64,000 nucleotides of DNA from Desulfonatronum sp. SC1 (GTDB lineage: Bacteria > Desulfobacterota > Desulfovibrionia > Desulfovibrionales > Desulfonatronaceae). Positions 16,894-26,105 of this stretch are shown here, in pieces. The stretch is from contig NZ_PZKN01000012.1 in assembly GCF_003046795.1 (NCBI RefSeq), forward strand, positions 1-64,000, written 5' to 3'. The position numbers were made by a program, and so were the translations under genes. Under the pieces are notes generated by a model. The model was not told where the DNA came from, searched no databases, and saw only the letters and a program-made list of their open reading frames with translations. Within the stretch, counting starts at the first letter, position 1, and every line of letters begins with the position of its first letter.

Positions 16894-18300
16894 TTGACCA
16901 CCTCCATCACATCCACCTCGGCCGACGTGATCATCATCGGCGGCGGACCGGCCGGCCTGTTCGCCGCGCACCATCTGGCCGAGAACACGGATCTGAAGAT
17001 CATCCTCGTGGACAAGGGCCGGTCTCCCTTGCGCCGATCCTGCCCCATCGGCCAGAAGCAAAGTCCGACCTGCCATCATTGCAAGCCCTGCAACATTCTT
17101 TCCGGAATCGGCGGGGCCGGCCTGTTTTCCGACGGCAAGCTGAACTTCATCCATATCCTCGGCAAGACGGACCTGACCCAGTTCCTCTCTCCGGACCAAG
17201 CCAGGGAACTGATCCGGGAAACCGAAACGGTCTTCACCCAATTCGGTATGGACGGCCCCGTCTACCCCACGGACATGGAAAAAGCCCGGGAGATCCGCAA
17301 ACAAGCCAAAAAAGCCGGAATCGACCTGCTCCTGATCCGCCAAAAGCACCTGGGCAGCGACAAACTGCCGGACCACATCGCGGCCATGGCCGAGCATATC
17401 CAGCGCAAGGGCGTGATCATTCGCACCAACGAGGACGTTCGGGAAATCCTGGTGGACCAGGGCCGCGTCGGCGGAGTGGTCACCGAAAAGGCAACCTTGC
17501 GATGTCGGCACGTGGTTCTCGCTCCGGGCCGGGTCGGAGCGGATTGGGCCGGGCGCATCGCCCAGGCTCACGGCATCAACCTGACCCAGCGCGGCATCGA
17601 GGTCGGCGTGCGCGTAGAGGTGCATAGCGATATTCTTCACGACCTGACCAACGTGATCTACGATCCAACCTTCTTCATCCAGACCCGGAAATACGACGAC
17701 CAGACCCGGACCTTCTGTACCAACCGCGGCGGATACGTCTCCCTGGAGAACTACCAGAACTTCGTCTGCGTCAACGGCCACGCCTACCTGGACAGGAAGT
17801 CCGAAAACAGCAACTTCGCCTTTCTCTCCAAAGTGGTGCTCACCGAACCGGTCACGGACAACCAAACCTATGGCGAGTCCATCGGCAAGCTGGCCAGTCT
17901 GATCGGTGGCGGCAAGCCCATCCTGCAACGTTTCGGCGACCTCAAGCGCGGACGGCGTAGCACCTGGAACCGGATTTCCAAAGGCTTCATCCGACCCACC
18001 CTGTCCAACGTCACTTGCGGCGACATCGCCATGGCCTTGCCCGAACGCATCCTGACCAACCTCGTGGAGGGCCTGGAAAAGCTGAACTGCGTCGTCCCGG
18101 GCGTGGCCAACGACGAAACCCTGCTCTACGCCCCGGAGATCAAATTTTTCGCCACCCAGATGGAGACCGACGCCGACCTGCGCACCTCCCTGCCCGGCAT
18201 GTTCGTGGCCGGCGACGGTCCCGGCGTGGCCGGCAACATCGTCTCCGCCGCGGCCACAGGAATGCTGGCCGCCAAGGGGATCATCAAGGAACTGCGTTGA
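16894..18300 (+). CDS. FAD-dependent dehydrogenase, COG2509 type
   Basis: A 468-residue flavoprotein. IIGGGPAGLFAAHHLAE at residues about 10-27 is a Rossmann FAD-binding motif. A cysteine cluster, SCPIGQ followed ten residues later by CHHCKPC, occurs near residue 50, then GIGGAGLFSDGKL; this combination marks the COG2509 family of uncharacterised dehydrogenases. The C-terminal MFVAGDGPGVAGNIVSAAATG is the second FAD contact. The start is a TTG with CGGAGA seven bases before it. The cysteines might bind zinc or an Fe-S cluster; I cannot tell from sequence. Confidence 0.8.
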   Translation: MTTSITSTSADVIIIGGGPAGLFAAHHLAENTDLKIILVDKGRSPLRRSCPIGQKQSPTCHHCKPCNILSGIGGAGLFSDGKLNFIHILGKTDLTQFLSPDQARELIRETETVFTQFGMDGPVYPTDMEKAREIRKQAKKAGIDLLLIRQKHLGSDKLPDHIAAMAEHIQRKGVIIRTNEDVREILVDQGRVGGVVTEKATLRCRHVVLAPGRVGADWAGRIAQAHGINLTQRGIEVGVRVEVHSDILHDLTNVIYDPTFFIQTRKYDDQTRTFCTNRGGYVSLENYQNFVCVNGHAYLDRKSENSNFAFLSKVVLTEPVTDNQTYGESIGKLASLIGGGKPILQRFGDLKRGRRSTWNRISKGFIRPTLSNVTCGDIAMALPERILTNLVEGLEKLNCVVPGVANDETLLYAPEIKFFATQMETDADLRTSLPGMFVAGDGPGVAGNIVSAAATGMLAAKGIIKELR

Positions 18301-18346
18301 CCGCGACGCGGGGGCAAATGGGTCCCCCGGCGGCCACCTGAAGCGA

Positions 18347-18381
18347 AAAGGCCGGCTTTCCCTGGGAAAGCCGGCCTTTTT
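18347..18381 (+). terminator. Rho-independent terminator
   Basis: AAAGGCCGGCTTTC and GAAAGCCGGCCTTT form a near-perfect stem with a short loop and a run of T, 46 bases after the COG2509 flavoprotein stop. It separates this gene pair from the phenylacetate-CoA ligase gene. Confidence 0.85.
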
Positions 18382-18425
18382 GCAACTATTCAGCACACCA
18401 TGGGTAGGGCCTCATATCCCGAGGC

Positions 18426-18508
18426 TGGATTCCAGCCTTCGCGGGAATGACGTGTTTTTCAATGCCGTTCCCAAGTCAGTCATACCCGCGAAGGCGGGTA
18501 TCCAGGTT
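18426..18508. repeat. Inverted copies of a dispersed palindromic repeat
   Basis: CTGGATTCCAGCCTTCGCGG (18425-18444, then GAATGAC) and GTCATACCCGCGAAGGCGGG (18478-18497, then TATCCAG) are near-complementary, 26 bases apart. Each is itself partly palindromic around the CGCGAAGGC core. Sequences of this kind are common intergenic repeats in many proteobacteria. The remainder of the 300-base spacer up to 18,688 shows nothing else. Confidence 0.6.
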
Positions 18509-18688
18509 GCCTTTTACTCGGATGAGCTGAGTAGTAGTTACTCCTTATTTTTTACTTGTCGTGTCCGACGAAAATACCGTCTTGAAAGTTCCCCTTTTCC
18601 GGACTTGATTTTCTCGCCACCTGTTGTTAATTATCACTGTTTATAGATTAAGACTGGACAATCGTGAACAGAAAAAAAGGAACCGGAT

Positions 18689-19954
18689 ATGACCCGAAAA
18701 GACCGTACCGAAGGCATTTACAGCCGCCGGGAAGTACTGGATGAAAGCGAACGGAGACAGTACTATCAAATCCATCTCAAGGACCTGCTGACCTACGCCT
18801 ACAGATACTCCGAAGACGTCAAGAAGCGCTTCGACCGGGCCCAATTCAGCCCGGACAAGTTCAAGGTGCTCAACGACCTGAAGCACATCCCGATCATCAA
18901 GAAAAAGGAACTGATTTTCTTGCAGACCATGGGGCCGCGCCTTGGCGGATTGCTAACAAAGGACCTGGGCGAGTTGCGCCGGATATTTCTCTCCCCCGGG
19001 CCCATTTTCGACCCCGAAGACCGCGTCGACGATTACTGGGGCTGGACCGAAGGCTTTTACGCCGCCGGATTTCGTCCCGGCGACGTGAACATGATCACCT
19101 TCAACTACCACCTGACTCCCGCCGGTCTGATGTTCGAGGAGCCGCTGCGCAACCTGGGCTGCGCCGTGGTCCCCGCGGGCCCCGGAAACACCAACACCCA
19201 GTTGGACATCATGCGGAAGCTGCGAATCACCGGGTACGTCGGTACGCCCAGCTACCTTATGCACCTGGCCCAAAAGGGCGAAGAAGCCGGACTGAATCTG
19301 CGCAAGGATCTGTATCTGGAAGTGGCTTTCGTCACCGGCGAAAAATTCCCGGAAAAGCTGCGCAACAACCTGGAAAAGAAGTTCGACATCATCATGCGCC
19401 AGGGCTACGGCACCGCTGATGTCGGCTCCATCGGCTACGAGTGTTTCCACAAGAACGGGCTGCACGTCTCCAATCGCGTTTTCGCGGAAATCTGCCATCC
19501 AGACACCGGGATTCCGCTCAAGGACGGCGAAGTGGGCGAAATCGTGGTCACGGCCTTCAACAAAACCTACCCGCTGATCCGGCTCTCCACCGGAGACCTG
19601 TCCTACATCGACCGGGCGCCTTGCCCCTGCGGCCGCTCCTCGCCCCGCCTGGGCAACATCGTCGGCCGCGTGGACACAACGGCCCGAATCAAGGGCATGT
19701 TCGTCTACCCGCACCAAGTCGAACAGGTCATGGCCTCTTTCGAGGAGATCAAACGCTGGCAAATCGAGGTAACCAATCCCGGCGGCATCGACGAGCTGAC
19801 GCTGTTCATCGAAGCCAGCCAGTTTAAGCGGGAGAACGAGCTCTTCCACCAGTTCCGCGAGAAGATCGGTCTGCGACCGGACCTTAAAGTCGTGGTTCCA
19901 GGTTCGCTTCCGGCTCAAATCCGTCCCATTGAGGACAAGCGAAAGTGGGATTGA
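18689..19954 (+). CDS. paaK: Phenylacetate-CoA ligase family protein
   Basis: A 421-residue adenylate-forming enzyme that would activate an aryl acid such as phenylacetate as its CoA thioester. FVTGEKFPEKLRNNLEKKF, RQGYGTADVGSIGYEC, LIRLSTGDLSYID and CPCGRSSPRLGNIVGRVD are the conserved AMP-binding elements, and the C-terminal domain has the PaaK-type fold ending in the catalytic lysine region. AAGGA lies eight bases before the ATG. A second family member is encoded at 22519-23817. Several PaaK-like genes per genome are common in deltaproteobacteria; substrate is not determinable. Confidence 0.85.
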   Translation: MTRKDRTEGIYSRREVLDESERRQYYQIHLKDLLTYAYRYSEDVKKRFDRAQFSPDKFKVLNDLKHIPIIKKKELIFLQTMGPRLGGLLTKDLGELRRIFLSPGPIFDPEDRVDDYWGWTEGFYAAGFRPGDVNMITFNYHLTPAGLMFEEPLRNLGCAVVPAGPGNTNTQLDIMRKLRITGYVGTPSYLMHLAQKGEEAGLNLRKDLYLEVAFVTGEKFPEKLRNNLEKKFDIIMRQGYGTADVGSIGYECFHKNGLHVSNRVFAEICHPDTGIPLKDGEVGEIVVTAFNKTYPLIRLSTGDLSYIDRAPCPCGRSSPRLGNIVGRVDTTARIKGMFVYPHQVEQVMASFEEIKRWQIEVTNPGGIDELTLFIEASQFKRENELFHQFREKIGLRPDLKVVVPGSLPAQIRPIEDKRKWD

Positions 19955-21114
19955 TGCCTCTTCGGGCGCTGCCGGCCATCCTGGGCCTCCTGACCCTCCT
20001 GGCCCTGAATGCCGGCTGCGCCCGCCTTCTACCACCAAGCCCTTCCATTCCCGAGACGGCCACGTTACCGTTGCCAGGTACGCTTTTCCTGGCCGACGGG
20101 CGTCACGTCGAGCCCTCCGAGCTGACGGCCCTGGTCGCGTCCCACGATTTCATCCTCATCGGCGAGTCCCACGCCAATGCCTGCGACCAGCAGTTCCAGG
20201 CCGAGGCCCTGAACAACTTGGCCCAGTCCGGTCTGCCGCTTGCCGTGGGACTGGAGATGGTTCCCTGGTCCGCCCAGAAGATCCTGGACGCGTTTCGCCG
20301 GGGTGAAGTCAGCCTGGATGAGCTAGAAAAAAAGTTAGGCTGGCAGGACTACTGGGGATACAGCTTTACCTTCTATCGCCCGGTCCTGGCTCAAGCCAAG
20401 GAATCCGGTATTCCGGTTTACGGCCTGAACGTGCCCAAAGACCTGCTGCACCTAATCCGTACTAACGGCCTGGAGAGCATCCCCGCCGATGAACGCGGCC
20501 TGCTCCCCTCGGCGTTGATCCCTCCCCCGCCGCCGCAGCGGGCGATGATTGAAGAAGAGTACCGTCGACATGTGGAGTTGATGCCGGACCGGACCATGGA
20601 AGCCGGGTTCGACCTGGAGCGCTTCATGACGATCCAGTCCCTCTGGGACACCCAGATGGCCCATGTCGCGATCCAGCGGCGCGGTGCGGATGATACCATG
20701 GTCATTCTGACCGGAACCGCCCATGTGGAGTACGGTCACGGGATCGCGTACCGGCTCGCCCTGCTGGAAGATGCCCCCCGAATTCTGTCCCTGATTCCCT
20801 GGCGCGGCGGACCGGTTCCAGAACCCACGGCCGGAGATTTCTTTTTCTACTGTCCGGAACCGCCGAGACGCCTGGGCATGCTCATTGCTTGGGTCAACGA
20901 CCAGGTGGTCGTCACCGGCGTGATTCCAAACTCCCTGGCCCAGGCAGCCGGACTGCAACCCGGAGATGTCCTGCTTGCCGCCGACAACATACCCATCACC
21001 TCACTGAAAGTCCTGCACACCGTCGGCGTCCAAGCCAAAAGCGAACAACGCCCCCTGCTCCTGGAGGTGCTCCGCGACGGCGATCAATTAACCATCCCCA
21101 TCACCTCCCCCTGA
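19954..21114 (+). CDS. ChaN-like lipoprotein with C-terminal PDZ domain
   Basis: A 386-residue protein beginning MPLRALPAILG, with a hydrophobic leader and lipobox LNAGC, so exported and lipid-anchored. Residues about 45-290 belong to the ChaN/EreA-Tiki-like family of haem-binding lipoproteins: LIGESHAN near the start, GLEMVPWS, and ILTGTAHVEYGHG near the end. The last 80 residues (VIPNSLAQAAGLQPGDVLLA) form a PDZ domain. The ATG overlaps the stop of paaK (TGATG), indicating coupling; a GTG three codons earlier is possible. Function in iron or haem handling is an inference from the family. Confidence 0.8.
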   Translation: MPLRALPAILGLLTLLALNAGCARLLPPSPSIPETATLPLPGTLFLADGRHVEPSELTALVASHDFILIGESHANACDQQFQAEALNNLAQSGLPLAVGLEMVPWSAQKILDAFRRGEVSLDELEKKLGWQDYWGYSFTFYRPVLAQAKESGIPVYGLNVPKDLLHLIRTNGLESIPADERGLLPSALIPPPPPQRAMIEEEYRRHVELMPDRTMEAGFDLERFMTIQSLWDTQMAHVAIQRRGADDTMVILTGTAHVEYGHGIAYRLALLEDAPRILSLIPWRGGPVPEPTAGDFFFYCPEPPRRLGMLIAWVNDQVVVTGVIPNSLAQAAGLQPGDVLLAADNIPITSLKVLHTVGVQAKSEQRPLLLEVLRDGDQLTIPITSP

Positions 21115-21179
21115 CGACGCCACCACCAACTCTTCCGTCTTCCGCTGCCAAACTCCTGACTTAGACCCCACCGCCAACC

Positions 21180-21995
21180 ATGCCTGAACTGCCTGAAGTG
21201 GAAACCATTGCCCGAGGGCTCCAGCCTCTGCTCACAGGCCGGACCGTCACCGGAGTGCCGCATATCGCCACGCACCTGGCCAAAGGTAACCGAGACCTGG
21301 CCCAAGAAGTCATCGGGCGAACCATCCGCGGTGTCTTCCGCCGGGGCAAGCTGTTATTTCTGGATTTTCCTGACCAGGACGTGATGGCGTTTCATCTGCG
21401 CATGACCGGAAGGCTGGGCCTCATGCCCTCAGGCCTTCCGTCCGCCTTACACGTCCATCTGTTGCTGGACCTGGACGACGGGACCTCGCTCTATTTTCAG
21501 GACCAACGCAAGTTTGGAACCTGCGGCCTGTTTGCCGACGAGGAGTTGAAGCGATGGCCCTTTTATCGCAACCTCGGACCGGAACCGCTGGGGTTGAATT
21601 TGGAGATCTTCACGAGGCAAATCAGTGGAAAGAAAGGTCGGATCAAGGCATTGCTGTTGGATCAGCGCGTCATTGCGGGAATCGGCAACATCTACGCCGA
21701 TGAAAGCCTCTTCAGAGCGGGCATCAATCCGGCGACGCCGGGAAACAGGATCGCCCCGGAACGCCTGGCCGGACTCCTGGCAAGCCTCCAGAGCGTCCTG
21801 GAGGAAGCCATCGCCGCTGGAGGCAGTTCCATCCGGGACTACCGCACCGCTGCGGGGCTTGTGGGGACATTTCAGAACACTTTTCAAGTCTACGGGCGGG
21901 GGGGCCTGCCCTGCAAACAGTGCGGTACGTCCCTCCAGACCACCAAGGTCGCCGGTCGGACCACCTGCTTCTGCCCGCGCTGTCAAATGATTTGA
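21180..21995 (+). CDS. mutM: Formamidopyrimidine-DNA glycosylase
   Basis: A 271-residue base-excision repair enzyme removing 8-oxoguanine and formamidopyrimidines. It begins MPELPEVET, with Pro1 after Met removal as the catalytic nucleophile and the glutamates next to it. The helix-two-turn-helix region contains AGIGNIYADESLFRAGI, and the C-terminus has a four-cysteine zinc finger, CKQC and CPRC. The ribosome-binding site is weak. It is the last plus-strand gene before a convergent pair; the stop is only 13 bases from the stop of the DUF456 gene. Confidence 0.95.
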   Translation: MPELPEVETIARGLQPLLTGRTVTGVPHIATHLAKGNRDLAQEVIGRTIRGVFRRGKLLFLDFPDQDVMAFHLRMTGRLGLMPSGLPSALHVHLLLDLDDGTSLYFQDQRKFGTCGLFADEELKRWPFYRNLGPEPLGLNLEIFTRQISGKKGRIKALLLDQRVIAGIGNIYADESLFRAGINPATPGNRIAPERLAGLLASLQSVLEEAIAAGGSSIRDYRTAAGLVGTFQNTFQVYGRGGLPCKQCGTSLQTTKVAGRTTCFCPRCQMI

Positions 21996-22008
21996 AGGTG
22001 AACCGCGA

Positions 22009-22515
22009 TCAGCCGGGCCAAACCAGGTCAAAGCTCAAGACGATCATCCAGACCCCGAGACAGACCTTGACCACTGTGCCGAAAACCTTGTTCCACATCG
22101 CGCCCCAGGCGGCCCGTCGTGCGACCGCCATCGGGTAGCCCTGGCCCAGTTCGATCAACAGACTGCCCGCGTAGGCCCCCAGAAAAGAGCCGGGAACCGC
22201 TCCCAGTCCGAAAAGAAAGGGGGCGCCGAAAACACCCCCGACAATTGCCCCGACAACAGCCGCCCAGGCACCTTTCCTGCTTCCACCGTAGCGCCGCCCG
22301 CCCCACATCTGGGCCGCGAACTCCACGACCTCGCCCAGCACGCAAAGCGAGGACAAGACAGCAAAAAAAACGATCCCGCCCGCGAACTCCGGGTGCACCC
22401 AGCCCCAACCCGCCACGGCGGCCAGAATCAGCCAATTTGCCGGCAGGCCGAACACGTGCAACACCAGCAGCAGGCCGAGAAACGCCAGAAACAGCCCGGC
22501 CAGGACAAACGACAT
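22009..22515 (-). CDS. DUF456 family membrane protein
   Basis: A 168-residue membrane protein with four to five helices. The glycine-rich segment VVGAIVGGVFGAPFLFGLGAVPGSFLGAYAG is the DUF456 signature, seen in small inner-membrane proteins of unknown function. Its ATG lies three bases after the stop of the paaK homologue, so translation is probably coupled. It ends the rpsF-rpsR-rplI-dnaB-paaK unit. Confidence 0.85.
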   Translation of the reverse strand: MSFVLAGLFLAFLGLLLVLHVFGLPANWLILAAVAGWGWVHPEFAGGIVFFAVLSSLCVLGEVVEFAAQMWGGRRYGGSRKGAWAAVVGAIVGGVFGAPFLFGLGAVPGSFLGAYAGSLLIELGQGYPMAVARRAAWGAMWNKVFGTVVKVCLGVWMIVLSFDLVWPG

Positions 22516-22518
22516 TAG

Positions 22519-23817
22519 TTACTCTGTTTGCCCCCGCAAATCGCACACCCGTAGGGCCTTGCCCTCGGAGCAAGGCAGGCTCCGGGCTTCCACGAGTTCC
22601 ACCTTGGGAGTGACCAACAATTCATCACGCAGCAGGTCGGTGATTTTGCTTTGGAGTTTCTTGAGCTCCCGCATATCTTCCACGAAAAATTCGCTCTTCA
22701 CTTCCACCTGCACCTTGAACTGATCCAGGAATCCCTGGCGCTCCAGTACGATCAGGTAATTCTGCCCCACTTCCGGAATGGCCATCAGCACGCGTTCCAC
22801 CTGCATCGGGAAGATGTTCACACCCTTGATGATGATCATGTCGTCGCTGCGGCCGACAATCCGGTCGATGCGGCGATGCACCCGACCGCATGGGCAATCT
22901 CCCGGAAGAAAACGGGTTAGATCCCGGGTTCGATAGCGCAGGATCGGCATGCCTTCACGGGTCAGCGTAGTCAGGACCAGCTCGCCCACCTCTCCTTCCG
23001 AGACCGGTTGCAGCGTGACCGGGTCGATGATTTCCGGCAGAAACGCATCTTCCCAGATGTGCATCCCGTTTTGCTCCGGGCATTCGAAGGCTACTCCCGG
23101 ACCGTTCATCTCGGACAGGCCGTAGGAGTTGTAGGCCTTCACCCCGTACAATTCCTCGATCCTTCGACGAATCTCCTCGGAGTGGGGTTCCGCGCCGATC
23201 AGGGCGGTCTTCAGGTGCAGCCCGCCGGGCTCCACGCCAAGGGACTGAAACACCGTGGCCAAGTGCAGGGCGTAGGAAGGTATGATGTGAATCACCGTGA
23301 CGTGGAAATCCTGAAGCAGCTTGATCTGCCGCTTGCTGTTGCCGGCCCCGGCGGGGATGGTCAGGCATCCCAGGCGTTCGGCGCCGTAATGGATGCCCAG
23401 GCCTCCGGTGAACAGGCCGTACCCGCTCATATTCTGAAAGACATCGCCGGGCCGCACCCCGACCATGTGGAAACAGCGGGCCACCAAGTCGGCCCAGGTC
23501 TGGATGTCTCCAGCGGTATGAAAAATCACCGTTGCCGCACCGGTGGTCCCGGAAGAGGCGTGCAGGCGGACCATGTCCTCCTTGGGCCGACAAAGCAGTC
23601 CGTCCGGATAACTGGACCGCAAATGTTCCTTTTCTGTCAGGGGCACTCGCTCCAGGTCGTCCAGGCCTCGGACTTGGTCGGCCTGAAGGCCGTACTCCTG
23701 AAACAATCCGGCATACAGCGGCGAGCGCGCCGCCGCTTTCGTCACGCTACGTAGTCTGACGGACTGCAAGCGTTGCAGTTCCTCACGGTCAAACCCTTCC
23801 AAGGGATCAAAAAACAC
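22519..23817 (-). CDS. paaK: Phenylacetate-CoA ligase family protein, second copy
   Basis: A 432-residue adenylate-forming ligase. The start is a GTG at 23815-23817 because AAGGAGG lies four bases upstream; the open frame runs on a further 80 codons inside the dnaB end but that part looks unrelated. ASSGTTG is the P-loop, YNSYGLSEMNGPGVAFEC the adenine-binding part, YRTRDLTRFLPGDCPCGR and RSDDMIIIKGVNIFPMQVE the C-terminal elements. It differs from the copy at 18,689 in length of the N-terminus and in the canonical P-loop. It follows dnaB by 43 bases. Confidence 0.88.
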   Translation of the reverse strand: MFFDPLEGFDREELQRLQSVRLRSVTKAAARSPLYAGLFQEYGLQADQVRGLDDLERVPLTEKEHLRSSYPDGLLCRPKEDMVRLHASSGTTGAATVIFHTAGDIQTWADLVARCFHMVGVRPGDVFQNMSGYGLFTGGLGIHYGAERLGCLTIPAGAGNSKRQIKLLQDFHVTVIHIIPSYALHLATVFQSLGVEPGGLHLKTALIGAEPHSEEIRRRIEELYGVKAYNSYGLSEMNGPGVAFECPEQNGMHIWEDAFLPEIIDPVTLQPVSEGEVGELVLTTLTREGMPILRYRTRDLTRFLPGDCPCGRVHRRIDRIVGRSDDMIIIKGVNIFPMQVERVLMAIPEVGQNYLIVLERQGFLDQFKVQVEVKSEFFVEDMRELKKLQSKITDLLRDELLVTPKVELVEARSLPCSEGKALRVCDLRGQTE

Positions 23818-23860
23818 GTTGCCTCCTTGTCTTTCGGGGCCCGGTGCGCAAGAGACAACC

Positions 23861-25267
23861 CTACGCGCCGGATTGAAAACTTTCCGAAGGCGGTGGGACG
23901 TCAACCAGGTTCTCAAACGCGGTGTACGAGTCCAGATAGGCCAGTTCAACCTCGCCCACGGGCCCGTTGCGCTGCTTGCCGATGATGATCTCCGCGATGC
24001 CTTTTTTGGGGTTGCCTTCCTGCTTGTTGTACACTTCATCGCGATAGATGAAGGCAATCACGTCCGCATCCTGTTCTATCGCTCCGGATTCACGTAAATC
24101 CGAAAGCATCGGCCGCCGGTTGCTGCGCTCCTCGACCTTGCGGTTGAGCTGGGCCAGGGCGATCATCGGCAGGTCCAATTCCTTGGCCAGCCCTTTCAGG
24201 GTTCGAGAAATTTCGGAAATTTCCTGCTCGCGGGAGTCGATCCGACGACTGGCCCGCATCAACTGAAGATAATCCACCACCACCAAGCCCAAATTCTTTT
24301 CGGATTTAAGCCTGCGACACCTGGCCCGCAGGTCCAGGGTTCCCAAGGCCGGGGTATCGTCGATGAACATGGGTGCCTGGGACAGGGCGTCCGCGGCATG
24401 GTACAAGCGGGTCCAGTCCTCGTCGTTCAAGAAACCGCGCCGAAACCTGGCCAGATCCACCTTGCCCCAGGCGCAGAGCATGCGCATCATCAACTGTTCC
24501 TTGGACATTTCCAGGGAAAAGATGGCCGTAGGGACATCCTTGAGTATGGCGGCCCGCATGGCGATGTTCAGGGCAAAGGCGGTCTTGCCCATGCTGGGCC
24601 GGGCCGCGATGATGATCAGGTCCGAGGGTTGCAGCCCGGCGGTCATCTCGTCCAACTTATGGTAGCCCGTGGGTACGCCGGTAACCAGTTCCTGGCGCTC
24701 GACCCGCTTCTCCAGGTGCTCGAACACCTGATTAACCAATTCCTTGGTGGTGGAAAAAATGCTCTTGGTTCTGTTCTCGGAAATGGCGAAAATGGCCGCT
24801 TCCGATTCGTCCAGAACTTTGTCCACGTCCTGTCCGCCCTCGTGGCAATTGACGACGATATCGGATGCGGCACCGATCAGCCGTCGCAGGATGGCCTTGT
24901 CCCGGACGATCCGGGCATAGGATTCGGCATGAGAGGCGGCAACCAGGGATTCGGTCAGGGAGGCCAGATAAACCGGCCCGCCCACTTCTTCCAGGATCCC
25001 TGAGTTTTGAAGATGATCGACCAGGGTGACCAGGTCAATGGGCACCCGGCGCTGGTAAAGCTGAATGCAGGACTGAAAAATGCTCCGGTGAGCCGGTGAG
25101 TAGAAATCGTCCTCGCCGACGATTTCGAGTAAAGCGTCGATCAGGTCCGGGCGCAAAAAAATCCCCCCCAGAACCGCTTGTTCGGCTTCCAGGTTCTGGG
25201 GGGGCGTCTTGCCGATGATGGTCGTCGCCTTTCCAGCGACGGTATTTTTTTGAGGTGAGCGTGGCAC
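23861..25267 (-). CDS. dnaB: Replicative DNA helicase DnaB
   Basis: About 468 residues from the GTG at 25265-25267; the frame extends upstream into rplI without a better start. It unwinds DNA at the replication fork as a hexamer. The N-terminal domain begins TPPQNLEAEQAVLGG, Walker A is AARPSMGKTAFALN, Walker B lies in LGLVVVDYLQLM, and QLNRKVEERSNRRPMLSDLR is the DnaB/RecA-type motif H4. The position after rpsF-rpsR-rplI is the classical gene order. No intein is present in the Walker region. Confidence 0.93.
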   Translation of the reverse strand: MPRSPQKNTVAGKATTIIGKTPPQNLEAEQAVLGGIFLRPDLIDALLEIVGEDDFYSPAHRSIFQSCIQLYQRRVPIDLVTLVDHLQNSGILEEVGGPVYLASLTESLVAASHAESYARIVRDKAILRRLIGAASDIVVNCHEGGQDVDKVLDESEAAIFAISENRTKSIFSTTKELVNQVFEHLEKRVERQELVTGVPTGYHKLDEMTAGLQPSDLIIIAARPSMGKTAFALNIAMRAAILKDVPTAIFSLEMSKEQLMMRMLCAWGKVDLARFRRGFLNDEDWTRLYHAADALSQAPMFIDDTPALGTLDLRARCRRLKSEKNLGLVVVDYLQLMRASRRIDSREQEISEISRTLKGLAKELDLPMIALAQLNRKVEERSNRRPMLSDLRESGAIEQDADVIAFIYRDEVYNKQEGNPKKGIAEIIIGKQRNGPVGEVELAYLDSYTAFENLVDVPPPSESFQSGA

Positions 25268-25292
25268 GAGCCGGTCCCAGCGGGGGGAGAGC

Positions 25293-25829
25293 CTACTCCT
25301 CCGCTTGCGTTGCTTCGACGGCGAGCTCGGTCGTTTCGACCGCGTCCGTTTTCGGAACTTCGGCCTGGCCCGCCTGGTCCGCGTCGTGGCGAACCACGGC
25401 AACCTGAAGCAGAGCCCTGATGTCCTGAAACACTCGGACTTCAACGGTGTAATCGCCCAGAGCGCGCAACGGATCGTTGAGCAAGATGGTCTTCTTGTCC
25501 ACGTCCAAACCGTGATCTGTGTTCAACAGATCGGCGATATTCCCGGAGGTCACCGAACCGTAGAGCCTTTCACCTTCGCCGACACGCACAGGGATCCGCA
25601 ACGCAACGGCGCTGATCTTGTCGGCAAGTTCCTGAGCCGCGAAACGCACGGCGTCCAATTTTTCCTGAAGTTTTTTACGCTCCAACTCGAAACGTTTTTT
25701 ATTGGCCGGAGTGGCCAGCATGGCCAACCCTTGAGGAATCAAGTAGTTGCGGCCATACCCGGGCTTGACGTTGACCACTTGGCCGAGAGCGCCCAGGTTG
25801 TCCATATTCGTACGTAAAATGATTTCCAT
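25293..25829 (-). CDS. rplI: 50S ribosomal protein L9
   Basis: 178 residues starting MEIILRTNMDNLG; GGAGGG lies about ten bases before the ATG at 25827-25829. The N-terminal L9 domain has GQVVNVKPGYGRNYLIPQGLA, followed by a long charged helix and a C-terminal domain. The last 30 residues are an acidic, alanine-rich tail (AVETTELAVEATQAEE) longer than in most L9 proteins. It is the third gene of the rpsF operon, 13 bases after rpsR. Confidence 0.95.
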   Translation of the reverse strand: MEIILRTNMDNLGALGQVVNVKPGYGRNYLIPQGLAMLATPANKKRFELERKKLQEKLDAVRFAAQELADKISAVALRIPVRVGEGERLYGSVTSGNIADLLNTDHGLDVDKKTILLNDPLRALGDYTVEVRVFQDIRALLQVAVVRHDADQAGQAEVPKTDAVETTELAVEATQAEE

Positions 25830-25842
25830 AACCAACTCCCTC

Positions 25843-26103
25843 CTAGCCGGTGGTCCGTTTCATGGCATCAACGCTATGCGTGGCCGTGTAGAACAACAGA
25901 GCCATCTGCCGGGCGCGCTTGATTTCCGTGGTCAACTCCCGCTGGTGCTTGGCGCAAGTTCCGGTCACGCGACGAGCGATGATCTTGCCCCGCTCGTTGA
26001 CGAAGTCCCGCAGCAGGTCAGGACGCTTATAGTCCATCTTCAGATCCTTGGACGCGCAGAATCGACAAAACTTTTTCCGGGGGGTGAACTTTCTGAATGC
26101 CAT
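25843..26103 (-). CDS. rpsR: 30S ribosomal protein S18
   Basis: 86 residues, a small basic protein binding 16S rRNA together with S6. The cysteines in [11 protein letters not shown], with the later cysteine in [12 protein letters not shown], suggest the zinc-binding form of S18. [10 protein letters not shown] is the conserved C-terminal motif. It begins two bases after the rpsF stop, as in most bacteria. Confidence 0.96.
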   Translation of the reverse strand: MAFRKFTPRKKFCRFCASKDLKMDYKRPDLLRDFVNERGKIIARRVTGTCAKHQRELTTEIKRARQMALLFYTATHSVDAMKRTTG

Positions 26104-26105
26104 GA

